Shown here: positions 45,401 through 55,600 of the stretch, piece after piece
Position numbering within the stretch: the stretch's first letter is position 1
How the letters are laid out: every line of letters begins with the position of its first letter
Source: Pteria penguin
Taxonomy: Eukaryota > Mollusca > Bivalvia > Pterioida > Pteriidae
Length of the DNA: 64,000 bases
Assembly: GCA_035048485.1 (NCBI GenBank)
Contig: CM068583.1
Location: 50,140,790-50,204,789, forward strand
Direction of reading: 5' to 3'
Notes under the pieces: model-generated
Told to the model about the DNA's origin: nothing
Databases searched by the model: none
The model's input: only the letters and a program-made list of their open reading frames with translations
Position numbers and translations under genes: made by a program

Positions 45401-48400
45401 GATTAAGTAATGTTTTAATAAGAAAGAAAACTACCAAATCTGTGGTAAATCTTCACAGTATCAGTTAAAATAGCTGCATTGCAGCATGTACGACAAGTTA
45501 GCATGAAACCTCATCCCAACACAGAAGATTTGGTATACACACTGATAACTGTTAATTTCACAATTTACACATTACAATTTAATAACAAATAATCATGAGA
45601 AAACTGTGGTAAATCATCACAGAATATTAGGTACATGAGGCAGGTCAAGTTGGTGTGAAACCTTGTCACAACTTATCAGAAATGGTATTTTATATCCCCT
45701 TCTTTCCCCTTGTGGCCCTTTATCGTAAACCCAAAATTGAAAAGTAATATCAGTTACTTGTTACACTACTAACAACCTGCAGGTAATATCCATATCCAAA
45801 CACTGCAACGGTCCAAATGCAAAACAGCATCACTCATCTGTTGCCATTAATTTCAGCAACATAAAATGATATGATTGACAGCATTATGACACTGGTTGAT
45901 TTCAATATATATTACAAGAATATTATCTAGTTATCATTGGGTATGTTCAAACGATACTTTTTTTTCACATCACTCATATCTATGAAAGTGGCTTTCAATA
46001 GTTTCTCTTAAAATCTTTTTGGCATTACGATGCACTGTTGTTTTGTTCATACAACCCGTAATACTAATTGCTATTGTTGAATACTAGTTACTGAGCTTAT
46101 GTTCATCAACTGATAAATAGCAGTTTGATAGCATTCACAGTGAAATGATTCAGATATGCCAAAAAATTGTAAAAGCTCAACAGCAACCTGTCCAGTCGGG
46201 CTATCTATGGAAATTTTTATCCATCCACTACTGATTTTTACTAAACAATGTCAATCTGATGTGCCTTAAAGTGGAACCCTGATGCAAAGCAGGCGTTGCT
46301 TTTGTTGGATAATTTCTAATGTACACTAGTAGTTCTGTGCACCATCAAATAAACAAGAAAGCCTGAGACGATTTAATTCATTGTGTATGTTTTGGAATTA
46401 TTTGCCCTTTCATTAAATCTTAGCAGGACTTTAAAATACCGATTCATGTACATTAAATCAAAAACTTTATAAAAGATTCAAATAATTTTACTTTTCTAGA
46501 AATATGACACAGACATTTTCCTACTGTACTGTAAAGATACACTAGAAAGTATTTGAATTAACATGAAGATAAAGCCATAATATGAAAAACAATAAAAAAC
46601 CCCCAAAATTTATTCCAGTTTATCATCTAATGCCTCTTACAACTGTATCTGTGAATGTGCCACTGTATCACCTTCAGCTGTATACAGAGAGTGTCAAAGG
46701 CTGTTACTCTTGGAAAATTTTAGGTGTCACAATTATTTCGCTTCATGCAAATTTACACAATGGCATTTTCTTGTGCCAAGTTTGGTTGAAATTCTTATAC
46801 AGTACAGTCCGGGTGGAACTTTGAATGCCCACTGTCCACAGTAGGCAGTCCACCTAAAATTTCAGTGGGCATTAGGAGTGGATATTTACCTGAGCTATCA
46901 AGCTGTCCACTTACCTGTATGTTAATTCTAACTGACTCTTACAATAATGTCCACTGTGTCCAGTGGACATTTTTAATGCCCACTCTAAAAATGCCCACTG
47001 TGACCAGTGGGCAAATTAAGTTCCACCTGGACTGTACTGTAGCTATTTAGGAGGAGATGCGATAAAGAGGTTAAAAATTTCTAAACATCAAGGGCCTCGA
47101 CTCTTGAAGATTTTAAGTGTCACAATTATTTCCCTTCATGCATATGATGATGTCTCTTTGTGCTAAGTTTGTTTGAAATCTGTACAGTGTTTAGAAGTTG
47201 TGATGACAAGGTTAACAAAATGTAATTCAACACAAATTCTATATGTCCAGGACCATAATTCTTGCAAAATTTACAACAGTCTCCTTTCCTACAAAACTAC
47301 CTACACATGATGATCATCCTTCCCACCCCACAAAGTTTGATTGACATTTAATGGGTGTGGACAGCTAAATAGATGGACATTGTGATTCCTATATATCCCC
47401 ATATTTAGTTTGTGGGGTGAATAATAATTAAATATGAAGTAATATTATAAACTTTTTAAAGTACTTTTGTATTCATATCTATGATTACATTTTGCTTTTG
47501 AGAGAGGTTATGACACACAGACTCTATACGTCTCCTAGCTTTCACTTTTCTTCTTCCACTTCCAATAATTTTCCCAGGTGAAGAAACTTGGTCTACTTTT
47601 GTAACATCATTCTCCACAGGCAGCAATGTTGTTGCAACGTTGACTGATATTTCACAAACTTTTTCTTTTGGAGTATAAAATGTTTCTTTATCACTTTCTG
47701 TGAATATTTCTCCATAAGAATTATGGTCTGTTTCCTCTTTAAAAGATAAAAAGAAATTATTAACATATTTGAACTAAGCTAGTTATAATTAAATAAAGAC
47801 AACTTTTTTATTCTTTTAAGGTACATGTAGAACATTCATGCCTTGATACCATTAAGTACAAAATGTGCTACACCTAAAAAATCACCTCAATGGTTGGATG
47901 TCGTAAGAAATGGGGAAGTCATCCAAATCCTATTATGCATCAAAACTGGTGAAACCAAAGACTCCACAAAGTAAAGCACCCCCTCACATGACCTTGACTT
48001 TTGTCTTTTAAAATCACTTGAGTTTTTCACATCATCAGAAAAAAATAAAAGTAAAAAAATCCTCCAAGGAAATTTGTGAAGTGGAGAGTGCTCACAAGGA
48101 TTTCCATTTAATACTGGGTAAATCCCATCTGTGACCTACTCACATGGACTTAGGTTGTTGACCATAAGAAGTTTTTCCATCTATCACCAGTACATAAAAA
48201 GAAGTACATACCGGTATGTCTTAATAAACTTTACAAAAACTGTCCACAAGGGAACATGATAGATGACTGAACTACTTAATGAAAGGAGAAATAAACCTTC
48301 AATTAAAGGAATTCCAGGACAGACACAGCAATGTTTCTACATTGTATATCCTGTAGGCAACAAATTGTGCAAGGGGTTAATGAGGAGCTTCAAAGATGAG

Positions 48401-50664
48401 TACATTACAATCATATGCATGTCAAGTTATGTTAATTTCAAGGATCAAAGTACATTGTACATCTTGACATTGACATGTATAAACATTTACCAACTGATTT
48501 AATGCATTATTGTTTTTTTTAATAAATAACAATATTAATTCCAGTAAAAAAAAACTAATAAGCTACAAATACTGACCTAAGTTACTGTTTTGAGGTATTG
48601 GGGAATGACAAGTTTTTCCACTAAATGGGCTGAAATGATAAAATATAATTTTTCAATGTTTAGAAACATACAGTTTATGGGCATTCTAGGCCTATTCATT
48701 AAATAAGCTTAAGTTTTACATCCAAGCCACTTGATTTACACTAGATATACGTAAAACCATGGACTTGTTGAGATTTGAACCCATGACTATCCAAGTAAAA
48801 GACGAACATATTAACACTTACCTAGTATATGGTAAGCATATATAATATTGAAGGTATGTAACTTTATAACTGATACAACTTTTTCACATATATCTTGCTC
48901 CCTTGACATATGGTTTTTTCTCAGTCCAAGTATTAACATTAATTATGATGAAAATCCAAGCGAAAAGTAGTTGCCTGGCATTTGGTCTTTGAGGCATGTT
49001 AAATTCATGTTTTGCTAACAACATGGTATATGAGCTTATCTCCACAAAGTTAAGAAGCCCAGTGGACAATTCATCACACAGTCAGTTTAAGTTACCCAAA
49101 AACTGTGTCAACTATTTCTTCATTTTAAATGTCCTTATTTATAAAGTTCTAAATAAAAATTCAGTTTATCAATTATTTCATTATTTTGTACATTTACATC
49201 AGAGTTTACGAAAAGTGCCGGATTGCCGGTGATCTCCGGAAGTTTTAAGACCTCAGCTGGACAAAGTGTCCTGTGGATTTTTAACACTGGGAATAATAAA
49301 ATTCTAATTCATATTTTTCTTTTATTAAACTAAAACTCGTATTAAATCATTCTTAGCTGATTTCTTTTGTCTTCGATATACGCGGTATTTATTGGATTGT
49401 AGCAACTGAATCTGGACCAGACTTCTGTTTTATATTTCATGTACTCATTTCCGTTATACGAATTTGTCCTTCTGTCATTCTTATCTTAATTAAAATCGCA
49501 AGATGTCATGGCCGATTAAATGGTCAGTTAAAGCCTCATCATCTGGTAAGCAGGTAAAACGGACGCCAGATAATGATACTGAAATTCCTGAAAGGAAAAA
49601 GCCTGCTTGAAAATTTAATCCCCAGTGGTTAATCGACAAGAAGTGGCTGCGATACGATAATAATAATCAGTTAATGTTTTGTGATCCGTGTACTGAGTAC
49701 GTGAAAAGTGGTAAAAACAAAGGTAACTATACTGGCAGTTTTGTCAGTGGTACCGCAAATTTTAAAACATCTGCACTAACAAATAATAATGATTAAACCA
49801 GTTGTATATTGAATTTGTTGTTTTAAATATGTCCGGTAGATTTGGGCCTTGTCCGGGGGATTTGGGGAAATTTCATCAATCGACAAGACACAATGTCCTG
49901 TGGATTTTTATGCTCATTCGTAAACTCTGTACAGGGATGTACATGTAATTAGCGATTCTCTCCAATGTTGATGAAAGTTTTATGAACACATTATTTGATG
50001 TGTTTTCATCAATGTCAAGAAAATATAACATTCATGTAAGAAAGATATCTGAAAATACCCATCTGCCCCATTTCACATGAAAACTCGAGTAATATAGACT
50101 TCTGGTTCTGGTTAACATCATTTATATACTGTGACGTCAGACTTCAAACATTAACGTTATAATTAAAACCCTGGGAAAAATAGCATTTGCACAACTTCTA
50201 ATATCATATTAAGGAGATAAAGGACTGAAAAAATTCCATCAAGCTGTTTATGGATTATGCTTTATGGCATACATCGCATAATCTTAGTTATGCAGAAATA
50301 TCTTTTTGGCAGCAAATTGTGTATGTTAGATACCAACATTATATAGAAAAATTGTGCGAATATTCTTACGGCACTTTAAAAGGAAAGAGGTGCAGAGCAT
50401 GCAGTTTCAATTTATCCAAATTCAAAAACAAAACAAAATTTGTATTTTTACCATTAAAACAAAATAAGCTGAATTTAAATCTGCTCACAAAAAAGGGATT
50501 TATGAGACGTGGCAATTACAGTACCTTTCTCGACATTGCTTGCAATGCTCTTCATGTACTTCGAAAAGATGTGATAGAACCTGACCAGCAGACCCCCATT
50601 TCTGCGACAGTTTGACCCAAGATTCGTAAGCAGGACCAAATATTACTCCTCTTATTTCAGCCAT
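41519..50664 (-). CDS. Gene B: N-terminal module, putative SUMO motifs, two transposase-derived HTH domains each followed by an AT-hook
   Basis: The model joins, in minus order, 50664-50525, 48629-48577, 47736-47489, 44440-44381, 44235-44155, 43973-43884, 42771-42673 and 42493-41519. This gives 581 residues with all phases consistent. Residues 13-44 form the YESW...HLFEVHEEHC module shared with gene A. A basic GRRKVKARRR patch follows. IKEE (158-161), IKQEP (205-209), IKRE and VKTE fit the sumoylation consensus. Residues 280-333 and 374-427 are two copies of a KRGxYxxYxPE...ESTxRxF(K/R)K domain. RGRP AT-hook cores follow at 352-355 and 449-452. This HTH-like domain is familiar at the N-termini of pogo/Tigger-like transposases in cnidarians and molluscs; no DDE catalytic domain follows. 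A nuclear DNA-binding role is inferred. Confidence 0.78.
42673..42771 (-). CDS. Gene B exon 7
   Basis: Phase 0, 33 codons, acceptor catttttag, donor cag|gtaatg. Reads RTHPMTFLDNGYTGTMSSEA then DTAYMQGLEDVPQ. No motif recognised. Confidence 0.7.
43103..43795 (-). mobile_element. Reverse copy of the agctcac-type repeat in a gene B intron
   Basis: The minus strand carries atttgacctagtgtccttgac, gtataagggacagagctttca and gataccaagtcatttga, matching the tandem units at 33770-34340. The border near 43790 is approximate. Confidence 0.45.
43884..43973 (-). CDS. Gene B exon 6 (IKQEP motif)
   Basis: Phase 0, 30 codons, acceptor gattcttag, donor gag|gtaaat. Reads EILVDRIDVSIKQEPEDSD and then NTSSMEVTE. 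Same length, phase and motif as gene A exon 27234-27323. Confidence 0.74.
44155..44235 (-). CDS. Gene B exon 5
   Basis: Phase 0, 27 codons, acceptor cattttag, donor aaa|gtaagt. Reads PRSTTDHVDVYMAEEVNDPD then SAHTKVK. Acidic linker without a known fold. Confidence 0.7.
44381..44440 (-). CDS. Gene B exon 4 (IKEE motif)
   Basis: Phase 0, acceptor catttgcag, donor cca|gtaaga, reading ECMVNNIDANIKEEKTDLEP. Counterpart of gene A exon 21509-21565. Confidence 0.7.
44441..46797. other. Gene B intron 3, right-hand part; repeat traces only
   Basis: Diverged ~150-bp units with aaggtcactgtctacag and gggtcatggtcactatcaa at 44600-45130 and a mollusc-type interspersed stretch at 45230-45380. No exon supported. 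Confidence 0.4.
46800..47039. mobile_element. 240-bp mariner-like MITE with TA target duplication
   Basis: The ends CAGTACAGTCCGGGTGGAACTT and AAGTTCCACCTGGACTGTACTG are inverted repeats flanked by TA on both sides (46798-46799, 47040-47041). The interior has repeated tgcccactgt / ccagtggac blocks. The CAGT..TA pattern is that of Tc1/mariner-pogo non-autonomous elements. Confidence 0.75.
47042..47488. other. Gene B intron, no feature seen
   Basis: No supported feature between the MITE and exon 3. Confidence 0.4.
47489..47736 (-). CDS. Gene B exon 3 with basic patch
   Basis: Starts with two bases completing a Glu codon, then ETDHNSYGEIFTESDKETFY and later GSGRRKVKARRRIESVCHN. The upstream splice (ttttaaag) fits the phase. 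The 3' border at aat|gtaatc is the only phase-0 GT that preserves the whole frame but is a weak donor, so this end is uncertain. Confidence 0.6.
47737..48576. other. Gene B intron 2, no feature seen
   Basis: AT-rich with no supported feature. A short plus-strand open frame at 48263-48502 lacks splice context. Confidence 0.4.
48577..48629 (-). CDS. Gene B exon 2
   Basis: 53 nt, one leading and one trailing base, reading PFSGKTCHSPIPQNSNL between acceptor catttcag and donor ttag|gtcagt. A second in-frame acceptor (catttag) lies 9 nt inside, so two isoforms differing by three residues are possible. Confidence 0.6.
49200..49929 (+). mobile_element. hAT-type element remnant carrying a TTF-like zinc-finger fragment
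   Basis: CAGAGTTTACGAA (49200-49212) and TTCGTAAACTCTG (49917-49929) are 13-bp inverted ends with the CAGnG start of hAT elements. Inside, tgtcctgtggattttta occurs twice in direct orientation near both ends. No clean 8-bp duplication was found. It lies in gene B intron 1 in opposite orientation. Confidence 0.55.
49503..49796 (+). pseudogene. ZNF862/hAT-like N-terminal zinc-finger fragment
   Basis: From ATG 49503 the frame reads MSWPIKWSVKASSSGKQVKR, an in-frame TGA, then KFNPQWLIDKKWLRYD, QLMFCDPCTEYVKSG and FVSGTANFKTSAL, ending at TAA. The KFxxxWL...WLxYD...MxCxxC...F..GtxnFktsaL order is that of the TTF/ZnF N-terminus of hAT-related transposases. The stop and the missing His ligands make it a relic. 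Confidence 0.6.
50525..50664 (-). CDS. Gene B exon 1 (N-terminal module)
   Basis: ATG at 50664-50662 (MAEIRGVIFG). It ends ...CKQCRE before donor ag|gtactg, phase 2 exactly as in gene A exon 1. The frame stays open to an earlier in-frame start at 50745; 50664 is chosen because it matches the position of the gene A start relative to the module. Confidence 0.72.
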
Positions 50665-50919
50665 TGCGTCATACTTTAACTTGTGTATGACATAATATAT
50701 TGATAATAGACCAAAAATGCTGTAAAACTGCTTGGAATACAACACCTCATTAAAATTTTACGTTTTGTCACAAAAACGGATGTGCTTACGCAGAAACTAT
50801 TCGCAGGTCCTGTAACGTATCTCTCTCGGATCGTCAACGCCAGTATTTAACGAGAAACAAGATTGTTTTAAAAGAAGATGCAGTCAATATTTATTTTTGT
50901 GTATAATTTACATCAACAA

Positions 50920-50986
50920 ACCTGAGCTTAAATTCTTCTTCTTCTTCCTTGGTATTTTCCCCTCTGTCAAGGTAATATATCCCATC
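50920..50986 (-). other. Candidate extra 5' exon upstream of gene B
   Basis: The minus strand has acceptor ttttttacag and donor ctcag|gtttgt around a frame GIYYLDRGENTKEEEEEFKL. It lies 260 bp before the gene B start and could be an alternative 5' exon or part of another transcript. The Glu run comes from a ttc repeat, so it may be fortuitous. Confidence 0.22.
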
Positions 50987-51599
50987 TGTAAAAAACAAAT
51001 GAAAACAAAACTGCAAGCACTAAGAACATATAAAAAGGGGGCAGCATTATAAAATGATCATTGATATGAATATGATACAGTTATATACAGAGTAATAATA
51101 TACACATTTAACTTAAAATTAGATCTGTTGTTGATTCACATCATATTACAGTTACCCGGGTACATTGTAAACCTAGAGTGTACTTTGAGCCATTATTTTT
51201 TCGAAGTAACTTGATAAATCTAGTGTATTTTTTATATGACGTTTGGCATCAGGCTCATGGTATTTTTACCTCAAAGCCTTTGATTCTAAAGATGTGTTCA
51301 AAGATTTTGATTTGTAGACTGATTATAAGATTTATTATAGTCCATGTTAAAAATCCTAATAATAATGTGTGGTGTTATTAATTTCATTTCAGTAGATTGT
51401 ACCACAAAAATAGGTTTGTTCCCGGGATATGTATTGATGTGATTTTTGTGAACAACAACTTTGCCATAATAAAAGTAGTACGTTCTGGAAATTCCGTTTA
51501 ATGACTTAAGACTGATTTTATGATGTTTTATGAACAGTTTTTTTTTTATCAGGAAAAATCTGTGTGTGTGTATCCTGTGACACATTGTTCGTGTTATGA

Positions 51600-52330
51600 A
51601 TTCTATCTTATGTCTCAGATTCTCCTTTTATTGTCCTGATGTCCTCGAGGAAGAATGAGCTATCTAAGATTAGGCGCACAAGATCCACGTCCGTCATGAC
51701 GTGCAACATCCAGAATCCTTCCCCTAAACTAGTGCCTGTGAGAGATTTTAGTTCACGTGTACACTCCACTCGAATCTGATAGGTCTCTGAGCATCGTGTA
51801 ACATCCTCGTTTCCTAATCTACACAACTGATACCAGAAAATATGTACCCGTAAGCATACGTACTTTCGTGATTGAATATTATCTTTAACCCGGCATTTTT
51901 GTCCATTGATTTTTTGAGATGTTAAGTTGTCGTAATACGACAACATGTGGAAGGCTATACATATTCAACAGATTTTCTGTTTTGGTGAAGAAACTGTGAC
52001 TGTTAATTTCCTCGGTGGCTAATTGTCGATCCATTAATGCTAAAAGTATGGTATCCCCCCTTATAATTGCATGTAGGAGGCTAAGTTGCTTCCTATGGAT
52101 TTCTGGCTCTAGAGGTAGTACACAGGGTAGTAGATGTACCACTGAGTTTGCAGTGTATTGTGGCAGCGACTGAATGGAACGCAGTGTTTTCCTATGAAAT
52201 GTACTAAGTTCATACAAGTCACTCTGTGTAAAATGAATCGTCTCCTGTCCAGAAAGGAGCCTTGGCAATACATACACTTGATAAAGTTTTGAGGAGACAA
52301 CATAAACCCACAGACACCATGACAGCCAAA
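51600..52330 (-). pseudogene. Non-LTR retrotransposon pol, C-terminal half, frameshifted
   Basis: The first frame reads YVLPRLLSGQETIHFTQSDL, FHRKTLRSIQSLPQYTANSV, LLPCVLPLEPEIHRKQLSLL and LPHVVVLRQLNISKNQWTKM. The second, shifted frame has CRLGNEDVTRCSETYQIRVE and LVRLILDSSFFLED. The order YVLPRLLyG...LQ.LP..T...VYLLLG.LP.EAEIH.R.LSL is that of the post-RT region of bivalve endonuclease/RT elements. At least one frameshift, near 51885-51946. Confidence 0.7.
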
Positions 52331-52690
52331 GTTTATAAGCGAGTATAGGGTCCTTCTAGCAGAGCTAATTTGGTTTCCTACACTTACTTTTGATTCATAT
52401 GAGATCCAGATGTGTTATTTGGTCTTGCACTGTGATATTATCGTCTCCTTGTACATATATGTTACCGTATGTGTTCCCTTCAGAACGACTCCATATCCCT
52501 TTAAACACTGTGATATATCTGTTGGCTTTTAAAAATTCTATTAAACTTATTGAATTTTCTTTTCATAAGGATAATACCCTTCTGGATCCAAAATTGACCC
52601 AAATTTTGATGTATTCTTAACCAGAACTAATCAAAATACAACACTTGCAGGTGACTCTCAGAACTTTATTTCTTCCCAGATTCGTCGACA
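52331..52690. other. No gene seen
   Basis: Lies between the RT fragment and the 60-bp array. No supported feature. Confidence 0.4.
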
Positions 52691-55600
52691 CGTTTCGAAG
52701 TTTATTAAACTAAACCTGACAAGTCACAAAGACCTATCGGTATACATTGGTGACCTCAGTTTTGTGACACAGATCCTGATAATTCACAAAGACCTGCCGG
52801 TATACACTGGTGCTTTCAAGTTTCTGATGCATATCTTGATAATTCACAAAGACCTACCGGTGTTTATTGGTGAATTATCGTTTGTGACATAGATCCTGAT
52901 CATTCACAAAGACCTACATGTAAACGTTGGTGCATTCAGGTTTTTGACACAGATCGTGATAATTCACAAAGTCTATCGGTATACACTGGAGTCTGCAGTG
53001 TGGTGACACAGATCCTGATAATTCACAAAGACCTTCCGGTATTCACTGGTGTCTTCAGCTTTGTGACACAGATGCTGATAATTCACAAAGACATACCAGT
53101 ATACATTATTGTCAACAGTTTTGTGACACAGATCCTGATGATTCTCAAAGAGCTGCCGGTATACTTTGCTGCCTCCATGTTTGTGACACATATCCTGATA
53201 ATTCCGAAGTCCTACTAGTATACATTGGTGCCTTCAGGTTTGAGACACAGATTCTGGTAATTCACAAAGACTTACCAATATGCATTGGTGCCTGCAGTTT
53301 TGTGACACAGATCCTGATAATTTACAAAGACCTACCAGTATACATTGGTGCTTTCAGTTTTGTGACACATATCCTGATAATGCACAAAGACCTACGTGTA
53401 TAGGTTGCTACATCCAGTTTTGTGCCACAGATCCCTATAATTCACAGACCCTCTGGTATACATTGGTGTCTTTAGGTTTGTGACACAGATCCTGATATTT
53501 CACAAAGACCTACCGGGATTCATTGGTGGATTATCATTTGTGATACAGATCCTGATAATTCACAAAGACCTACCTGCATATATTGGAGAGTGCAGTGTTG
53601 TGGTACAGATCGTGATAATTCATAAAGACCTACAAGTATACATTCGTGCCTTAAGTTTGGTGACACAGATTCTGATAATTCACAAAGACCTTCCGGTATA
53701 CTTTGAAACCTGTATGATGCATATCTTGATAATTTACAAAGACCTACCTGCATACATTGGTGCCTTCAGGTTTGTGACATAGATCCTGATAATTCACCAA
53801 GACCCTCCGGTATACATTGGTGTCTTCAGGTTTGTGACACAGATCCTGATATTTCACAAAGATCTACCGGTATATATTGGTGCCTGCTGGGTTGTAATCC
53901 TGATAATTCATAAAGACCTACCAGTATATATTGGTGCATTCAGGTTTGAGACACAGATCCTGATAATTCACAAAGACCTATCGGTTTACATTGGTGCATT
54001 AAGTTTTCTGACTCAGATCTTGATAATTCACAAAGAACTACCGGTATACATTGGTGACCTCAGGTTTGTGACACAGATTCTGATAATTCACAAAGATCAT
54101 CCGGTATATATTGGAGCCTGCAGGGTTGTGACACAGAGCCTGATAATTCATAAAGACCTACCAGTATACATTGGTGCCTTCAGGTTTATGACACATATCC
54201 GGATACTTCACCTCCCGGTATGCATTGGTGCATCCAGTTTTATGACACAGATCCTGATAATTCACACAGACCTATCGGTGTACATTGGTGCCTTCAGTTT
54301 TGTGACACAGGTCCTGATAATTTACAAAGACCTACCGGTATACATTGGTGCCTTTAGGTTTTTGACACAGATTCTGATAAATGACAAAGTCCTACCTGTA
54401 TATAATAATGCCTCCAGATTTCTACCACAGCTCCCGATTTTCACAAAGACCTATCTGTATACATTGGTGTCTTCAAGTTTGTGACACAGATCCTGATAAT
54501 TCACAAAGATATACCAGTATACATTGGTGTCTACAGTTGTGTGACATAGATCCTGATAATTCACCAAGACCCTCCGGTATACATTGATGTCTTCAGGTTT
54601 GTGACACAGATCCTGATATTTCACGGTATACATTGGAGCCTGCAGGGTTGTGATCCTGATAATTCATAAAGACCTACCAGTATACATTGGTGTGTCCAAA
54701 TTTGTGACACAGATCCTGATAATTCACAAAGACCTATCAGTTTACATTGGTGCCTTCAGTTTTCTCACTCAGATCCTGGTAATTCACAAAGAACTACCGG
54801 TATATATTAGTGACCTCAGGTTTGTGACAAAGATACTGATAATTCACAAAAACCTAACTGTATACAATGATACCTCCAGTTTTGTGCCACAGATCCCAAT
54901 AATTCACAAAGACCTATCTGTATAAATTGGTGCCTTCAGGTTTGCGACACAGAGCCTGATAATTCATGTGTTACCAGTATATATTGATGCCTTGAGGTTT
55001 GTGACACAAATCCTGATCATTTAAAAAGACCTACCGCTATACATTGGAGCCTGCAGGGTTGTGGCACAGATCCTCATAATGCACAAAGACCTTCTGATAT
55101 ACATTGGTGCCTTTAGGTTTTTGACACAGATCCTGATAACTGACAAAGTCCTACCTGTATACAATAATGCCTCCAGACTTGTGCCATAGCTCCCGTTGTA
55201 CACAAAGACCTATCTGTATACATTGGTGTCTCAGGTTTGTGGTACAGATCCTGATATTTCACGAAGATCTATCGGTATACATTGGTGCCTGCAGGGTTGT
55301 GATCCTGATAATTCATAAAGACCTACCAGTATACATTGGTGCATTCAAGTTTGTGACACATATCCTGATCTATTTGTATGCATTGGTGCCTTAAGTTTTG
55401 TGACACAGAGCCTGATAAATCATAAAGACATACCAGTATACATTGATGCATTTAGGTGTGCAACACAGATCCTGGTTATTCACAAAGACCTACCGGTATA
55501 TATTGGTGCCTGCAGTTTTGTGACACAGATCCTGATAATGCAGAAAGAACTGCCGGCATACATTGGTGCCCTCGGGTTTGTGAAACAGATAGCGATAATT

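Noticed and set aside
53834..54484. 216-codon frame in the 60-bp array as a gene
   Set aside because: Other frames over the same units are equally open; explained by the repeat.
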